Below, piece after piece: positions 5,641-7,136 of a stretch of 7,136 bases of DNA (position 1 is the first letter of the stretch; each line of letters starts with the position of its first letter). The notes under the pieces were generated by a model. The model had not been told where the DNA came from, ran no database searches, and saw only the letters and a list, made by a program, of their open reading frames with translations. Origin of the DNA: Faecalicoccus sp. Lineage in GTDB: Bacteria; Bacillota_I; Bacilli_A; Erysipelotrichales; Erysipelotrichaceae. Both the position numbers and the translations under genes were made by a program. Location: assembly GCA_017941505.1 (NCBI GenBank), contig JAGAWH010000209.1, positions 1 to 7,136 of the forward strand, written 5' to 3'.

Positions 5641-6294
5641 ATGAATTTATTACAATTATTGTTGGGAATGTTGACTAATAATAACTCAGTTCAGAGTGTA
5701 TCCCAACAGAGCGGAATTTCTTCTGACAAGGTTAAAAAATTATTGATGTTGGCGATTCCTTTATTGATTCGCTATATGACTCAGAATGCTTCGAGCCAGA
5801 ATGGAGCATTGTCATTATTCAATGCCTTAGGACAACATAATCGTCAGGCAGATATGTCAAAGATGATCGAAACCGCTGATAAAGAAGACGGTTCTAAGAT
5901 TATCGGTCATATCTTAGGTAATGATAACGACACAGTTGTTCGTTCTCTGGCAAATGAAACCGGATTAAAATCAGGTCAGGTTGCAGGTGTATTATCACTG
6001 GTAGCACCGGCTTTATTATCCGCTTTGGGAGCAGCTACCCAATCTGCACAGAAAAAAGATGACATGTCCAACTTATTTGGGTTATTCGGAGGCTCTGCTC
6101 CGACTCAGCAGCAATCCGGTTTAAGTCTTCTTGGAAACCTATTCGGTGGTTCCCAACAACCTCAGACCCAGGCTAACACTGGATTATTCGGTAATCTGTT
6201 TGGAGGATCCAAGCCACAGGAACAGGAAAGCTCCTTTGATGGAAGCGACCTGATGAAAAAATTAATCGCTTTAGCTATAGCTGCCAAAAAATAA
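5641..6294 (+). CDS. DUF937 domain protein with Gln/Gly/Phe-rich repeat tail
   Basis: This 217-residue protein has no signal peptide or clear membrane helix. The N-terminal two thirds (1-135) fit the DUF937 (YidB-like) all-helical family of unknown function. Residues 16-46 and 99-129 align without gaps with nine identities, including G25/G108, V31/V114 and P40/P123, so the domain is an internal duplication of a helix-turn-helix-like unit (SQQSGISSDKV and ANETGLKSGQV). The tail (about 143-200) is rich in Gln, Gly, Ser and Phe and has three near-repeats: NLFGLFGGS, LLGNLFGGS and LFGNLFGGS. A short hydrophobic helix (LMKKLIALAIAAKK) ends the chain. AGGAGG (5629-5634) is 6 bases before the ATG. 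The gene has its own -10 and is followed by a strong terminator. I assign no function; the repeated tail suggests self-association or surface contact. Confidence 0.82.
   Translation: MNLLQLLLGMLTNNNSVQSVSQQSGISSDKVKKLLMLAIPLLIRYMTQNASSQNGALSLFNALGQHNRQADMSKMIETADKEDGSKIIGHILGNDNDTVVRSLANETGLKSGQVAGVLSLVAPALLSALGAATQSAQKKDDMSNLFGLFGGSAPTQQQSGLSLLGNLFGGSQQPQTQANTGLFGNLFGGSKPQEQESSFDGSDLMKKLIALAIAAKK
6067..6210 (+). repeat. Three degenerate coding repeats (FGxxFGGS) in the DUF937 tail
   Basis: The units at 6067-6096, 6124-6153 and 6181-6210 encode SNLFGLFGGS, SLLGNLFGGS and GLFGNLFGGS. They start exactly 57 bases (19 residues) apart each time, separated by Gln/Pro/Thr-rich spacers. The DNA is less similar than the protein because synonymous codons differ, so the repeats are old or under selection as protein. 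Confidence 0.75.
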
Positions 6295-6301
6295 TACCAT
6301 T

Positions 6302-6330
6302 AAAATCTGTCGATCATCGACAGATTTTTT
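6302..6330 (+). terminator. Strong intrinsic terminator after the DUF937 gene
   Basis: AAAATCTGTCG (6302-6312) and CGACAGATTTT (6318-6328) form a perfect 11-bp stem around ATCAT, and the T-run extends to 6330. It ends 4 bases before the AGGAGG of the next gene, leaving no room for a normal promoter in between. Confidence 0.88.
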
Positions 6331-6347
6331 AAAGAGGAGGGAAACGT

Positions 6348-7118
6348 ATGTGTGAGCTGTTTTGTTTTTCAGGACATGATAAAAGAAATCTGAATACAGA
6401 ACTGAATATTTTTTATTCGCACTCCAAAACCAATCCGAACGGATGGGGTATTTATTATCAATTGGATGAAGGAACCTTTTTTAAAAAAGGACCGCAAAAA
6501 GCCAATCTTTCCGAAGAACTCAAAGATATATTAAAGCGTCCTATGAATACACAGTACGCTTTAGCCCACATACGTCATGCCACAATCGGTGCCAATGCTT
6601 ATTTGAATTCTCATCCCTTTAAAGCCAGAGATAATATGGGCAAAGAATGGATCTTTATGCATAACGGAAGTATCTTTGAAGGACATCTCTTAGATGTGTA
6701 TAAGGATAAACAGAAAGGCCAAACCGACAGCGAAAGAATTTTTCTCTATATTGTGGATCGTATGAATCAGGCATCTTCTCAAAACAATGGAATCACAGAA
6801 GCTGAACAGTTTAAGATCTTAGAGGATATTGTTGAAAAGCTTTCACCCGAAAACAAGTTGAATCTAATTTTGACAAATGGAGAATATACAGCCATTCATA
6901 CCAATATGGAACATACTCTTTATGAAAAGAAAGTAACCGAGGGAACCCTTTTCGCCACGGTACCTCTGGATGATGTTGGATGGGTAAATCTTGATCTCAA
7001 TACGCTTGTCGTATATAAGAAGGGGAAAAGATTCTATACCGGAAAAAGACACGAGCATATCTATATCGAAGATAAAGCTAGATTACAGGCACTATTAGAC
7101 AAATTAGAACAGAATTAA
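6348..7118 (+). CDS. Class II glutamine amidotransferase-like protein (YafJ/GATase_4 type)
   Basis: This 256-residue protein is a stand-alone N-terminal-nucleophile (Ntn) glutaminase domain. Cys2 is exposed once Met1 is removed and is the expected nucleophile (MCELF). Typical class II motifs follow: NPNGWG (29-34), HIRHAT (74-79), NSHP (87-90), HNG (105-107) and GQTDSE (124-129), with FATVPLDDVGW (202-212) at the place where relatives have a substrate-loop strand. Such enzymes release ammonia from glutamine, or act on related gamma-glutamyl amides. No synthase or acceptor domain is fused or adjacent, so the true substrate is unknown. AGGAGG (6335-6340) lies 7 bases before the ATG. The gene follows a strong terminator by 17 bases, so it may depend on read-through. 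The length is normal for the YafJ-like group. Confidence 0.87.
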   Translation: MCELFCFSGHDKRNLNTELNIFYSHSKTNPNGWGIYYQLDEGTFFKKGPQKANLSEELKDILKRPMNTQYALAHIRHATIGANAYLNSHPFKARDNMGKEWIFMHNGSIFEGHLLDVYKDKQKGQTDSERIFLYIVDRMNQASSQNNGITEAEQFKILEDIVEKLSPENKLNLILTNGEYTAIHTNMEHTLYEKKVTEGTLFATVPLDDVGWVNLDLNTLVVYKKGKRFYTGKRHEHIYIEDKARLQALLDKLEQN

Positions 7119-7136
7119 AAAACAGCCACCGTTTTA
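7119..7136 (+). other. Possible start of a terminator, cut by window end
   Basis: AAAAC (7119-7123) could pair with GTTTT (7131-7135) around AGCCACC immediately after the amidotransferase stop. The stem is short, and the sequence ends before a T-run or a longer pairing arm can be judged. Confidence 0.25.

Noticed and set aside
6124..6210. CRISPR-like or satellite repeat
   Set aside because: The repeats are in frame, degenerate at DNA level and conserved only as protein, so they are a coding repeat.

Overview
The window looks like a chromosomal segment of a low-to-moderate GC Gram-positive bacterium (Bacillota). Every gene has a strong AGGAGG-type ribosome binding site, genes are closely spaced, and terminators are short hairpins with T-runs. 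The gene families (FeoA-FeoB fusion, Cys-rich FeoB-associated peptide, DUF4428, DUF937, TrhA/hemolysin III) suit gut-associated Bacillota. An Erysipelotrichales-like host is my guess and is not proven by the sequence. No rRNA, tRNA, CRISPR array, insertion sequence or phage gene is visible, and no gene-free stretch exceeds 300 bases.

Layout: (i) positions 1-64, minus strand, the start of a zinc-ribbon DUF4428 protein, divergent from (ii) sppA (198-1823), a long-form membrane-anchored S49 peptidase; a perfect 8-5-8 inverted repeat lies between the two promoters. (iii) After an sppA terminator comes an iron module: a promoter carrying three similar imperfect palindromes, then feoAB (1944-4286, FeoA and FeoB in one chain), a 54-residue Cys-rich membrane peptide (4298-4462), and a membrane-anchored HMA-domain protein (4459-4830) overlapping it by 4 bases, closed by a terminator whose first arm is the end of the last gene. 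(iv) A PAQR/hemolysin III (TrhA) gene (4909-5562) has its own palindrome-decorated promoter. (v) A DUF937 protein (5641-6294) with an internal duplication and a Gln/Gly/Phe-rich repeated tail is followed by a strong terminator. (vi) A class II glutamine amidotransferase-like protein (6348-7118) starts only 17 bases after that terminator's T-run.

The genes that clearly work together are those of the feo operon. The FeoAB fusion imports Fe(II) in a GTP-dependent manner, and the two small proteins, each with one membrane helix followed by a basic stretch and cysteine motifs, are placed to receive or sense metal on the cytoplasmic face. The HMA protein, with its CC-x-x-HE patch and a linker reading ADRNKSHYPY, is the least characterised part and the best candidate for new biology here. 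The other genes are envelope or housekeeping neighbours with no obvious functional link.
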